Origin: an uncultured Ignavibacteriota bacterium
Lineage (GTDB): Bacteria; Bacteroidota; Ignavibacteria; UBA10030; UBA8401
DNA: 64,000 bases
Direction: 5' to 3'
Assembly: GCA_903884005.1 (NCBI GenBank)
Contig: CAISDA010000064.1
Location: 62,001 to 126,000, forward strand
The notes under the pieces were generated by a model, which saw nothing but the letters and a program-made list of their open reading frames with translations, did not search any database and was not told the origin of the DNA. A program made the position numbers and the translations under genes. Below are positions 49,752-58,658 of the stretch, piece after piece; the first letter of the stretch is position 1; each line of letters begins with the position of its first letter.

Positions 49752-52244
49752 ATGAAAAACGCGGCCTTGTCTGTCCTCTTGATAGCGTTCTCCTCATCAA
49801 TCATCTTCGCGAGTCCCGGCGGCAAATCCGGAACGACCGGTAAAACGGGAGGTTCGGGGTGTGCGACATGCCACGGATCAGCCGCGACGCCGGGTGTGAT
49901 CGGGATTCTCGCGGGACCGGGCACTCTCGTCCCGGGTCAAAAAGCCGCCTACACGCTGACTATTACAGGCGGACCTGGCGCCGGAAGCGGCTGCAACATC
50001 GCCGCCAGCAGCGGAACGCTGGCGCCTGTTTCCTCGTATATAAAACTCTTGGGCGACGAACTGGTGCAAACAGCGAGCACCGCTTTTTTGAACGGGTCGA
50101 TCACATACAGTTTCACCTATACAGCGCCGATGACAGCCGGCAGTGTCACTCTCTACGGGACCGCATACAGTTCAAACCGCAGTCAGTCGTCCGGCGTCTG
50201 GAATCTGACGCCGAATAAATCGATTGCTGTTGTCGTTCCTACCGCCGCACCCGCGGTGCCCGCCCCGAGCGCGCCGGCGAACAATGCGCTGAACCAATCG
50301 CGTTCGTTACAGCTGGTCTGGAATTCTGTTAACCTCGCTGAAACGTATCGCGTGCAGTGTTCGACCGATGCCGGATTTACAGCGATCGTTGCCGATACTA
50401 CTGTGAGCGATACGCTGTTGGCGATCTCCAATTTCCAGAATGCAGTGAAATATTACTGGAGAGTGAATTCGAAAAATATCATCGGCTCGAGCGCGTGGTC
50501 CGCTTCGTATAATTTTACAACGCTTGCCGGTCTACCGCTGACCGGTATCAAGACCGTGGGGGGGGCGTCGCCGAACTATCCCTCACTCAAAAGTGCGCTG
50601 CGCGATCTGTCTCTGCTGGGCACGGCGGCTCCCGGTGTGATTTTTGCCATACGCCCGGGCACATATGTTGAAGACTCGCTGATCGTTCAGACTGCAACAG
50701 CGAGCGCGTCAGCCCCTGTGACGATCATGCCTGAATCCGGCGCGTCGGTCACGATCAACGACTCTGCTTCGAGCACGCAAACGTTCGTTATCAAGATCGA
50801 TAATACGCCGTACGTCACGATAGACGGAGGAGCCTCGCGCTCACTCACGATCAACGGCGTCGGCGCCAATGCAATGCGCGGCGTGTACGTTGCAGGCAAT
50901 TCGCCGTTCGCGACAATTAAAAATTGCGTGATCAGAGCGGGCGGATATTCTTCCAGCTCGTATCTGGCGGTCGAGCTTTCATCGCCGACGCCGAAGCTGG
51001 CTCCGCATAATTCGCGCGTGCAGAACAACATCATCCGCAATTCCTATTATGGCATCCGGCTCACAGGGAACGCAGCAACGGACACACTGCTGAACGTCGT
51101 CGTGAGCAATAACCTCATCGATTCTGTTGCGATCAGCGGAATCTATGTGACGTACTGCGCGTATGCTCAGATCGCAAACAACGACGTGAGTCTGTTGATC
51201 GGCGGCACAAGCTCCATGTATGGTATCTATGTCGGCAGCAGCTGCGACTATACGCGCGTGTATTCGAACAAGATACACGACATTAACCAGCTTTCAGCCA
51301 CATCGACCACAGCCGGGATCTATTGCAGCGTCGGCTCCTCAAGCCACGGCGGCACCTCGGTCTTCAATAATTTTGTCTCCATGAATCAGTCCACCGCCGG
51401 CACCGGAATCATCTACGGAATCTCAATGTATGAGACGAGCAATCTGTATCCCGACACTGTTGTGTATAATTCCGTGAATATTTACGGAACGAGCGCCGGC
51501 ATCCGACAGAGCGTGGCGATCTACCGCGCGTCATCGACGGGAACAGCAGGTGTCTTGTTCAGAAACAATATTGCCCAGAATATACGCACCGATGCGGGCG
51601 GTGCGTATACGGCGATCGGCAAAACAGCCGCTGCGACCGCGATGTCATCGGACTATAATGCGTTCTACGTGTCCACGACAGACTCGTCTCATGCAATCGG
51701 ACGCATCAACGCAACAACTCCGGTGCTGTACAGAACTCTGGCCGACTGGCGGTTGATGTCGGGAGGAGACTCATCAAGCATTACCGTTCAACCGGCATTC
51801 GTAAGCATGAGCGATCTGCATATCCCGAACGGAACAGCAACACAGATCGAAGGACACGGAACGCCTATTCCCGGCATCACGACGGACATCGACGGCAATC
51901 CCCGCGATGCCAAAAGACCGGATATCGGTGCCGATGAATTCAATGGAACAACGGCTGTCGTGTCTCTCGCGGAAATCCCGGCCTCGTTCACGCTCGCGCA
52001 AAATTTTCCGAATCCGTTCAACCCGGCAACGACCATTCGCTATGCGCTCCCATCGCAGTGCGCTGTCACACTCGTCATTTACAATGCGCTCGGACAAATC
52101 GTGAGTGTCGTGGTGAACGAAGTGCAAACAGCGGGAAATAAAGAAGCGACGTGGACCGCGAAGAATTTTCCCAGCGGCATGTATTTCTATCGGCTGCAGG
52201 CCGGAGACCACATCAGCGTTAAAAAAATGGCGCTGGTCAAATGA
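49752..52244 (+). CDS. Heme-motif, Fn3 and beta-helix secreted protein with sorting domain, paralogue 2
   Basis: An 830-residue protein starting at ATG 49752. After the signal peptide comes a Gly/Thr-rich stretch and GSGCATCHGS, a single c-type heme-binding motif (C37, C40, H41) of the type found in choice-of-anchor V/Reeler-like domains. An Fn3 domain follows (SAPANNALNQSRSLQLVWNS, about 175-255), then a beta-helix beginning TGIKTVGGASPNYPSLKSAL that parallels the protein at 41025, and a sorting domain (LAQNFPNPFNPATTIRYAL...GMYFYRLQA). Possibly a surface protein that binds polymer and carries heme. Function unknown. Confidence 0.75.
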   Translation: MKNAALSVLLIAFSSSIIFASPGGKSGTTGKTGGSGCATCHGSAATPGVIGILAGPGTLVPGQKAAYTLTITGGPGAGSGCNIAASSGTLAPVSSYIKLLGDELVQTASTAFLNGSITYSFTYTAPMTAGSVTLYGTAYSSNRSQSSGVWNLTPNKSIAVVVPTAAPAVPAPSAPANNALNQSRSLQLVWNSVNLAETYRVQCSTDAGFTAIVADTTVSDTLLAISNFQNAVKYYWRVNSKNIIGSSAWSASYNFTTLAGLPLTGIKTVGGASPNYPSLKSALRDLSLLGTAAPGVIFAIRPGTYVEDSLIVQTATASASAPVTIMPESGASVTINDSASSTQTFVIKIDNTPYVTIDGGASRSLTINGVGANAMRGVYVAGNSPFATIKNCVIRAGGYSSSSYLAVELSSPTPKLAPHNSRVQNNIIRNSYYGIRLTGNAATDTLLNVVVSNNLIDSVAISGIYVTYCAYAQIANNDVSLLIGGTSSMYGIYVGSSCDYTRVYSNKIHDINQLSATSTTAGIYCSVGSSSHGGTSVFNNFVSMNQSTAGTGIIYGISMYETSNLYPDTVVYNSVNIYGTSAGIRQSVAIYRASSTGTAGVLFRNNIAQNIRTDAGGAYTAIGKTAAATAMSSDYNAFYVSTTDSSHAIGRINATTPVLYRTLADWRLMSGGDSSSITVQPAFVSMSDLHIPNGTATQIEGHGTPIPGITTDIDGNPRDAKRPDIGADEFNGTTAVVSLAEIPASFTLAQNFPNPFNPATTIRYALPSQCAVTLVIYNALGQIVSVVVNEVQTAGNKEATWTAKNFPSGMYFYRLQAGDHISVKKMALVK

Positions 52245-52287
52245 TTAGTATTGGCGATAACGTTTCATTGAACCGCGGTGATCTCCT

Positions 52288-53187
52288 ATGAAAAAGTATC
52301 TGGTGTTGGTCCTGTCGCTTTTTTTCGCGGCGGCGCATGCATTTCCTCAATCCCGGAACTGTGTCCCGGGGCAATCCTACTGGGGGGCACAGCACTACGT
52401 CGAGTATGTTGCCGGAGATCTGCCGATCATCATTTCTGTTCCGCATGGCGGCAGCCTGAAGCCGGAACTCGTTGCAGACAGAACGTTCGGCGTGAATGTG
52501 AAGGATAACGGAACGCAGGAGATCGCGCGCGAAATGATTGCCGAGTTCAAGGCTCGGACCGGGAAATATCCACATGTTATTTTTTCGCATCTGGCGCGGA
52601 AAAAATTGGACGTCAACCGCGAGGAATTCGAAGGAGCGCAGGACAATCCGCCGGCGCTAGCCGCGTGGAACGAATATCACGGCTTCATCGATTCGGCAAG
52701 CGCTGCAGTGGTGAACATATTCGGCAGAGGATTCCTGGTAGATCTGCACGGCCAGAACAATCCGGAAGAGCGGATCGAGATCGGCTATCGGCTGGAAAAT
52801 GACGATCTGATGATGTCGGACGGCGATTTGAATCTGAAAGCATCCGTCGAAAAGAGCACGCTGAAAAACCTGATGAAATATTCGCCGCTATCGCATGCGG
52901 AACTCATCCGCGGCTCCAACAGTCTCGGAGCATTGTTCGACCGACGCTCTGTGCCTTCAACACCCAGTCCGTCCCAGCCCTCTCCAGGCTCGTACAAATT
53001 CTTCAGCGGCGGCTATACGGTCGGCCGTCATACGGTGGATGATACGTCTGCAGTCTTCGGAGTGCAATTCGAACTGAACACGGAACTCCGCCGGTCCGCC
53101 CGCAGCCATTCAACAGCGGTGATGCTGGTCACTGTGATCATCGACTACCTCACGATCCATTGGGGACCGGATTTTTGGAACAAATGA
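52288..53187 (+). CDS. N-formylglutamate amidohydrolase-like exported enzyme 2
   Basis: A 299-residue paralogue of the enzyme at 39891, with signal peptide (YLVLVLSLFFAAAHAFPQ). SVPHGGSLKPELVADR (H53), LDVNREEFEGAQDNPPALAAW and LVDLHGQN (H154) are retained, as are RGSNSLGALFDRR and FFSGGYTVGRHT in the C-terminal half. Likely a zinc-dependent amidase acting in the periplasm on a glutamate-containing substrate. It lies 43 bases after the second beta-helix gene and probably shares its transcript. Confidence 0.75.
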   Translation: MKKYLVLVLSLFFAAAHAFPQSRNCVPGQSYWGAQHYVEYVAGDLPIIISVPHGGSLKPELVADRTFGVNVKDNGTQEIAREMIAEFKARTGKYPHVIFSHLARKKLDVNREEFEGAQDNPPALAAWNEYHGFIDSASAAVVNIFGRGFLVDLHGQNNPEERIEIGYRLENDDLMMSDGDLNLKASVEKSTLKNLMKYSPLSHAELIRGSNSLGALFDRRSVPSTPSPSQPSPGSYKFFSGGYTVGRHTVDDTSAVFGVQFELNTELRRSARSHSTAVMLVTVIIDYLTIHWGPDFWNK

Positions 53188-53212
53188 ACTGACGGAGACA
53201 CGCGCCGTCTCC

Positions 53213-53277
53213 GCTCCCGTCATCGTTGTGTAGACGCTCAATAGAAATGTCAAGCTCCCGTCATCGTTGTTGACATT
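53213..53277. repeat. Direct and inverted repeats before the GH3 gene
   Basis: GCTCCCGTCATCGTTGT is present at 53213-53229 and 53254-53270. The second copy is enclosed by AATGTCAA (53246-53253) and TTGACATT (53270-53277), a perfect inverted repeat. A 7-pair stem CGGAGAC/GTCTCCG lies just upstream (53193-53213). Possible operator or processing site; no family match known to me. Confidence 0.5.
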
Positions 53278-53359
53278 ATCGATTAATTGAGCTACTGTTA
53301 GGTAGACCCGCTGTGCATCCCCTCCGGTCGTTGTAAAACATCCTCTTGGTTTCACTTGC

Positions 53360-56029
53360 ATGGGAGATCTTTCGGTGACAACGCAGCATCATTTTCGTTC
53401 ATCACTCTCGATGCTCGTCATCGCAGTGATCTTCCCGATCCTTCCTGTTTTTTCGCAGATCCCGGCACCGTCGCTGAAATACAAAGATCCTTCCATACCG
53501 CTTGAAGCGCGTGTGAACGATCTGCTATCGCGAATGACGCTCGAAGAAAAGATCGGCCAACTCCAATGCTCAATGAAGAGCGGCGAAATGGAACGGGTGA
53601 TGGCTTCGACAGGGCTCGGAGGCATCGCGCCGGTGCTCCGGTCGCTGACTGCCTCGCAGGCTGCTGAACGATCGAATGCATTGCAGAAGATCGCCGTCGA
53701 AACAAGCCGTCTCGGCATTCCCGTGATCTTTCACGACGAGGGATTGCACGGGTTGATCGGAACCAATGTCACGAGTTTTCCGCAGGCGATCGCCCTCGCC
53801 TCTACGTGGAACCCGGATCTCATGTCCAAGGTGGCCGCGGCGATCGGCAAAGAGTCCCACAGCCGGGGCATACGGCAGCTCTTATCGCCGACGATCAACA
53901 TCGCACGGGATGTCCGATGGGGCAGAGTCGGTGAAACATACGGTGAAGATGCATACCTCCAATCGCGAATGGGCGTCGCCTTCTGCAAGGCCGTCGAGAA
54001 CGAGGGAGTGATCGCGACGCCGAAACATTTTATCGCCAATAATGGCGACGGAGGCAGGGACAGTTATCCCATCCATCTCTCCGAACGCGAGCTGCGTGAA
54101 GTGTATCTTCCTCCCTTCAAAGCGTGCATCCAGGAGGCCGGAGCCCGTTCGGTCATGGCCTCGTATAACGCCATCGACGATGTTCCCTCTTCCGCCAACA
54201 GATGGCTGTTAACGGACCTGCTTCGGAAGGAGTGGGGCTTTACAGGATTCGTCATCTCCGATTATGGTTCGGTCCGGGGGATCAAGGAAAAACATTTTGT
54301 GGCCTCGACACAGCAAGAAGCCGCGGTACTGGCTGTCGAAGCCGGACTCGATATGGAACTTCCCCGCATTGAATGCTACGGAGCGCCGCTCCTTGAGGCT
54401 GCTCAACAAGGATCCGTCTCGATATCGGCGATCGATGCGGCGGTAACAAACATCCTTCGGGCGAAATTCACTCTGGGATTGTTCGAGCATCCATACGTCG
54501 ATGCGGCACAGGCGGAAGCTCTCAACGATTCTCCTGAACATCGCACACTTGCCCGCGAGGCTGCGCGCCAGTCGATCGTCCTGCTGCGGAACGAACGGCA
54601 TACACTTCCCCTGAAAAATAATGTGTCATCGATCGTCGTGATCGGTCCGAATGCCGATGAGGCTCAGCTGGGAGATTACAGCGGATACGGCATGAAGACC
54701 GTGAGCATGCTGGAAGGGATACAACATGCGGCCGGTCCGGGACAACATGTGACATACTGTAAGGGCTGTGCATTGGGCTTCAGGGCGCTTGCTCCCATTC
54801 CATCGGAATGCCTCGTTCCCCCGGATGCACAACCCGGCGAACACGGACTCAAAGGAGAATATTTCACCAATCCGCACCTTGCGGGAAAACCGATCTTCAC
54901 GCGTGTCGACACGCTGATCCATTTTGACTATGGGATGGGCTCTCCCGATACCGCCATCGGCCTGGATGACTTCTCCGTCCGGTGGACCGGAACATTGATC
55001 CCGAAAGAATCTGGAGAGTACGAACTTGGCGCCGCCACCGATGACGGCGTGCGTTTGTATGTCGACGGGAAACTGGTCATCGACAGCTGGTTCGACCGCG
55101 GTGCGACACTCGACGTCACCACCATGCATCTTGCAGCCGGGCATCCGTATGCTGTTACTATGGAATTCTACGAACATGTTGCATCGAGTTATGCGAGTCT
55201 CGATTGGGGATTGAAACAGAGTGTCGACCCCCTTATGAAGGCCGCAATCGACGCCGCAAAAAAATCGGATGTTGCCCTGATCGTCACCGCAATAACGGAG
55301 GGAGAGGGAAAGGACCGCGCGCATCTCGATCTTCCCGGCAAACAGGAGCAGCTCATCAGAGCCGTCGCGGCTACCGGAACACCGACTATCGTCATACTCC
55401 AGAACGGCAGTGCAATCACGATGAGCAATTGGTTGAATGACGCCGCTGCGGTCGTTGAGGCGTGGTACCCGGGCGAAGAAGGCGGTAATGCGGTCGCCGA
55501 CGTGCTCTTCGGAAAATATAATCCCGGCGGAAAATTGCCGCTCACATTTCCGCAGTATGTCGGTCAGGTTCCACTCTGCTACAATCACAAACCGACCGGA
55601 CGCGGCGACGATTATTCGGACATGAACGGCAAGCCGCTATTCCCGTTTGGATACGGCTTATGTTATACGACGTTTTCGTACGAGAATCTTCGGATCACAC
55701 CGCAGGCGATCGCCCCGTCCGGTTCGACCGCTGTCAGCGTCGATGTCCGAAATACCGGAAGCCTCCGCGGGGATGAAGTGGTGCAGCTCTATACGCACGA
55801 TCCGTTCGCAAGCGTAACGCGGCCCGTAATGGAATTGAAAGGATTCAAACGGGTGTCATTAAGTCCGGGGGAGAAGACTACGGTGACATTCTCGCTTGGC
55901 GTTGACGAATTATCTTTTCTCGATCGATCGATGCATCGAGTCGTGGAACCGGGCTCGATTGAAGTGCTGATCGGAAGCTCATCGGACGATATCAGAGCGA
56001 GAGCTTTATTCGATGTCACGACGCGGTGA
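53360..56029 (+). CDS. GH3 beta-glucosidase with inserted PA14 domain
   Basis: An 889-residue exported glycosidase. Signal peptide at about 15-33 (LVIAVIFPILPVFSQ). GH3 N-domain: SRMTLEEKIGQLQ, HDEGLHG, WGRVGETYGEDAYL, KHFIANN and GFVISDYGS with nucleophile D301. After the start of the C-domain (LLRNERHTLPLK) a PA14-like insert (about 495-625, GLKGEYFTNPHLAGKPIF...DDGVRLYVDGKLVIDSWFD) interrupts it, then EAWYPGEEGGNAVADVLFG and a fibronectin III-like end. Acts on beta-glucosides or related oligosaccharides. Followed by a sugar ABC transporter on the same strand, which suggests import of the released sugar. Confidence 0.93.
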   Translation: MGDLSVTTQHHFRSSLSMLVIAVIFPILPVFSQIPAPSLKYKDPSIPLEARVNDLLSRMTLEEKIGQLQCSMKSGEMERVMASTGLGGIAPVLRSLTASQAAERSNALQKIAVETSRLGIPVIFHDEGLHGLIGTNVTSFPQAIALASTWNPDLMSKVAAAIGKESHSRGIRQLLSPTINIARDVRWGRVGETYGEDAYLQSRMGVAFCKAVENEGVIATPKHFIANNGDGGRDSYPIHLSERELREVYLPPFKACIQEAGARSVMASYNAIDDVPSSANRWLLTDLLRKEWGFTGFVISDYGSVRGIKEKHFVASTQQEAAVLAVEAGLDMELPRIECYGAPLLEAAQQGSVSISAIDAAVTNILRAKFTLGLFEHPYVDAAQAEALNDSPEHRTLAREAARQSIVLLRNERHTLPLKNNVSSIVVIGPNADEAQLGDYSGYGMKTVSMLEGIQHAAGPGQHVTYCKGCALGFRALAPIPSECLVPPDAQPGEHGLKGEYFTNPHLAGKPIFTRVDTLIHFDYGMGSPDTAIGLDDFSVRWTGTLIPKESGEYELGAATDDGVRLYVDGKLVIDSWFDRGATLDVTTMHLAAGHPYAVTMEFYEHVASSYASLDWGLKQSVDPLMKAAIDAAKKSDVALIVTAITEGEGKDRAHLDLPGKQEQLIRAVAATGTPTIVILQNGSAITMSNWLNDAAAVVEAWYPGEEGGNAVADVLFGKYNPGGKLPLTFPQYVGQVPLCYNHKPTGRGDDYSDMNGKPLFPFGYGLCYTTFSYENLRITPQAIAPSGSTAVSVDVRNTGSLRGDEVVQLYTHDPFASVTRPVMELKGFKRVSLSPGEKTTVTFSLGVDELSFLDRSMHRVVEPGSIEVLIGSSSDDIRARALFDVTTR

Positions 56030-56062
56030 AAACAAGCATACAGCATCAGATTCTCCACACAC

Positions 56063-57547
56063 ATGGCCGATATTCATTTTGACACTATCACGAAGCGCTT
56101 CGGCGGGACCGTCGCGTTGGATGCCGTCTCGCTCACCATTCGTGAGGGCGAATGTCATGCGTTGATGGGGGAGAACGGCGCGGGGAAATCGACGCTCGGA
56201 AAAATTCTGGCGGGCATACACCGGCCCGATGGCGGGACGCTTATGATCGGCGGCAGCAGAAAAATTTTTCATTCGGTGCCCGAAGCGCGTGCGGCCGGGA
56301 TCGGCATGGTCTACCAGGAACTCGCCTCGTGTCCCGATCTGTCCATCGCAGAAAATCTTCTGCTCGGACACACTCCCTGCCGGTGGGGGCTCTTCGTGGA
56401 CCGGAGAACAATGGCGGCGGAATCCCGGGACCTCCTTCATGGTATCGCCCCTGAACTCGACGTTCGCCGGATGATGCATTCACTCTCTGTTGCACAGCGG
56501 CAGCTCGTGCAGATCGCCGCGGCCATCGGGACGCGGGCAGGCATCCTTGTCTTCGACGAGCCGACCAGTTCGCTTGCCGATGCGGAATCGAAACGGCTCT
56601 TCGCCATCATCGCCGATCTGCGAAAACGCGGAGTCACCATTGTCTACGTGTCGCATCGTCTGCCTGAAGTGTTCGAACTTGCCGATTCAATTTCGGTCCT
56701 CCGTGACGGCAGATTGGTCGGAACACTGTCGCGCTCCGAAGCAACGGACGATGTGCTGGTCCGGATGATGATCGGCCGGCCGCTCCTGTCTGAAACAGAG
56801 ATTCGGAAGGAAGGCGGCCCGTCAAAAATATTGCTGGAGGTGCGCGGCCTTTCGTCTCCCGGACTCTTAACGTCGCTCTCGCTCAGCGCGGGTGCGGGCG
56901 AGATCGTCGGCATCGCCGGTCTGGTTGGAGCGGGACGAAGTGAAATGGCGAGGGCGATGTTCGGCCTCGATGCGGCAAGCAGCGGAACAGTCACGATTGC
57001 GGGTACAGAGACCTCCGGTCTTTCGGTGCGCGGGCGAATGAAGGCCGGACTCGCCTTTATTCCCGAAGATCGGAAGCTCCAGGGCCTTGCGCTGGAGCTG
57101 AGCTGCCGGCGGAATTTTTCCCTCACGATACCCGAAAAGATACGCCGGCTGTGCTTCCTCGATCATCACCGCGAGACGGCCCTGCTCACTGCATTCTTCC
57201 GGATGCTGGGTATCAAAACGTCTTCGCCCGATGCTCCGGCATCGAGCCTCAGCGGGGGAAATCAGCAGAAGATCGTGCTGGCCAAGTGGCTCGCGCGTGA
57301 CGCGCGCGTGTTCATACTGGATGAACCGACACGCGGTATCGATGTCGGGGCAAAGTCCTCCATCCACACCATTATCCGTGAACTGGCGGCCAACGGGGCG
57401 GCAATTCTTCTTATCTCATCGGAGCTTCCCGAACTGCTCGGCCTTTCCCATCGGATCATCGTGATGAGGCAGGGCGAGTTCGTTGGGGAAGTTGACGGCA
57501 CCCTCGCGACACAAGAGTCGCTGCTGAGGATGATGTCCGGGTTGTAA
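56063..57547 (+). CDS. Sugar ABC transporter ATP-binding protein (RbsA/MglA type)
   Basis: A 494-residue protein with two fused nucleotide-binding domains. Domain 1: Walker A GENGAGKST (36-44), VFDEPTSSL; domain 2 has the degenerate P-loop GLVGAGRSEMA, signature LSGGNQQKIVLAKWL and ILDEPTRGIDVGAKS. This layout is specific to carbohydrate uptake family 2 (ribose, galactose, xylose). It starts 33 bases after the GH3 stop, so the two are probably co-transcribed. Confidence 0.93.
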   Translation: MADIHFDTITKRFGGTVALDAVSLTIREGECHALMGENGAGKSTLGKILAGIHRPDGGTLMIGGSRKIFHSVPEARAAGIGMVYQELASCPDLSIAENLLLGHTPCRWGLFVDRRTMAAESRDLLHGIAPELDVRRMMHSLSVAQRQLVQIAAAIGTRAGILVFDEPTSSLADAESKRLFAIIADLRKRGVTIVYVSHRLPEVFELADSISVLRDGRLVGTLSRSEATDDVLVRMMIGRPLLSETEIRKEGGPSKILLEVRGLSSPGLLTSLSLSAGAGEIVGIAGLVGAGRSEMARAMFGLDAASSGTVTIAGTETSGLSVRGRMKAGLAFIPEDRKLQGLALELSCRRNFSLTIPEKIRRLCFLDHHRETALLTAFFRMLGIKTSSPDAPASSLSGGNQQKIVLAKWLARDARVFILDEPTRGIDVGAKSSIHTIIRELAANGAAILLISSELPELLGLSHRIIVMRQGEFVGEVDGTLATQESLLRMMSGL

Positions 57548-57576
57548 ACGAAAAATGTTCTCACTCATGCTTTTCG

Positions 57577-57666
57577 GACACAAATGCTTTGTGTCTCACG
57601 GGAGGAATTATTATGTTTGTTCATTCTCCGAAGTGCGTCGGTGTTCCATACGGTCCCGCGGGACCG
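57577..57666 (+). promoter_or_regulatory. Hairpin and perfect palindrome between ABC ATPase and permease
   Basis: GACACAAA/TTTGTGTC forms an 8-pair stem at 57577-57595, and CGGTCCCGCGGGACCG at 57651-57666 is a perfect 16-base palindrome. Either may influence mRNA stability or processing between cistrons, or bind a sugar-responsive repressor. Confidence 0.4.
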
Positions 57667-57702
57667 ATAACAAAGGGAGATCATGCGATCGCTGCTGCGT
57701 AA
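57613..57702 (+). CDS. Possible 29-residue peptide overlapping the permease start
   Basis: GGGAGGAATTATT gives a very good ribosome-binding site for ATG 57613. The encoded peptide begins MFVHSPKCVGVPYGPAGPIT and stops at 57700-57702, 20 bases inside the permease gene. The overlap suggests translational coupling rather than an independent product. Existence as a stable peptide is doubtful. Confidence 0.3.
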   Translation: MFVHSPKCVGVPYGPAGPITKGDHAIAAA

Positions 57703-58657
57703 CCCTGTCGGCCGGGCTGTTCTTTCTCTCGTGCTCGTATGTCTCGTGGGTGTGGTGTTCAATGCGGACGGAACTTTTTTCCGCTGGGATACTCATCGCG
57801 ATATGCTCCGCCTTGTGTCCGTGTATGGCATACTGGCCGCCGCCTCGACAATCGTCATCATCACGGGAGGGATCGACCTTTCCGTGGGCAGTCTTCTCGG
57901 ACTTTCTGCCGTATGTTTCTCGATCTTCTCCATCCATAGGGGATGGGGCGCAATCCCTTCAGTCCTGGCGACCCTGTGCATCGGCGCCGTCTGCGGATCG
58001 ATCTCGGGCGGTGTGATCGGCCGATTCAAGATCCAACCCTTCATCGCCACGCTCGCCATGATGGTCTTTGCCAGAGGATTCGCAAAATACATTTCGGCCG
58101 GACAAAAGATCTCAACGGCAGTGCAATCGACCGACGGGACATTTTCGTACGTTCCGGTTCCGGGTATTTTTGATTTCATCGGAACGAGGATCTGGGGCGA
58201 TAACATCGCTGTTGTCACCATCCTGATGATCGTTGTGCTGTTTGCCGCATGGGTGTTCCTTTCACAGACGGTGCCCGGCCGCGAACTCTATGCGATCGGC
58301 GGGAACGAAGAAGCCGCGCGATTCTCCGGCGTGCCGATACCGAAGAATATCATCATCGCCTACGCGATCAGCGGACTTCTCTGCGCTGCGGCAGGCATCG
58401 CTCAGGCCGCACAGGAACTCCAGGGTGACCCCGAGGCCGGAGCGTCATACGAACTATCGGCGATCGCAATGGTCGTGATCGGTGGGACGAGTCTCCGGGG
58501 TGGAACAGGCGGAATACATCTCACCGTGCTCGGCATCCTGATCATCGGGTATCTCGAAAAGATCCTCAGCATCAATGCCGTCGGAGAAGAAACCCGGCTT
58601 ATGCTCACAGGCGCAATTATCCTTGCTGCCGTTCTCTTCCAGAAGAAAGGCGATTGA
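57683..58657 (+). CDS. Sugar ABC transporter permease (RbsC type)
   Basis: A 324-residue membrane protein with about eight to ten hydrophobic segments, preceded by AAAGGGAG. IVIITGGIDLSVGSLLGLSAV is the hallmark of RbsC-like permeases; VPGRELYAIGGNEEAARFSGVP is the cytoplasmic loop that contacts the ATPase; VIGGTSLRGGTGGI lies near the end. Works with the preceding ATPase and the following binding protein. Confidence 0.92.
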   Translation: MRSLLRNPVGRAVLSLVLVCLVGVVFNADGTFFRWDTHRDMLRLVSVYGILAAASTIVIITGGIDLSVGSLLGLSAVCFSIFSIHRGWGAIPSVLATLCIGAVCGSISGGVIGRFKIQPFIATLAMMVFARGFAKYISAGQKISTAVQSTDGTFSYVPVPGIFDFIGTRIWGDNIAVVTILMIVVLFAAWVFLSQTVPGRELYAIGGNEEAARFSGVPIPKNIIIAYAISGLLCAAAGIAQAAQELQGDPEAGASYELSAIAMVVIGGTSLRGGTGGIHLTVLGILIIGYLEKILSINAVGEETRLMLTGAIILAAVLFQKKGD

Positions 58658-58658
58658 T

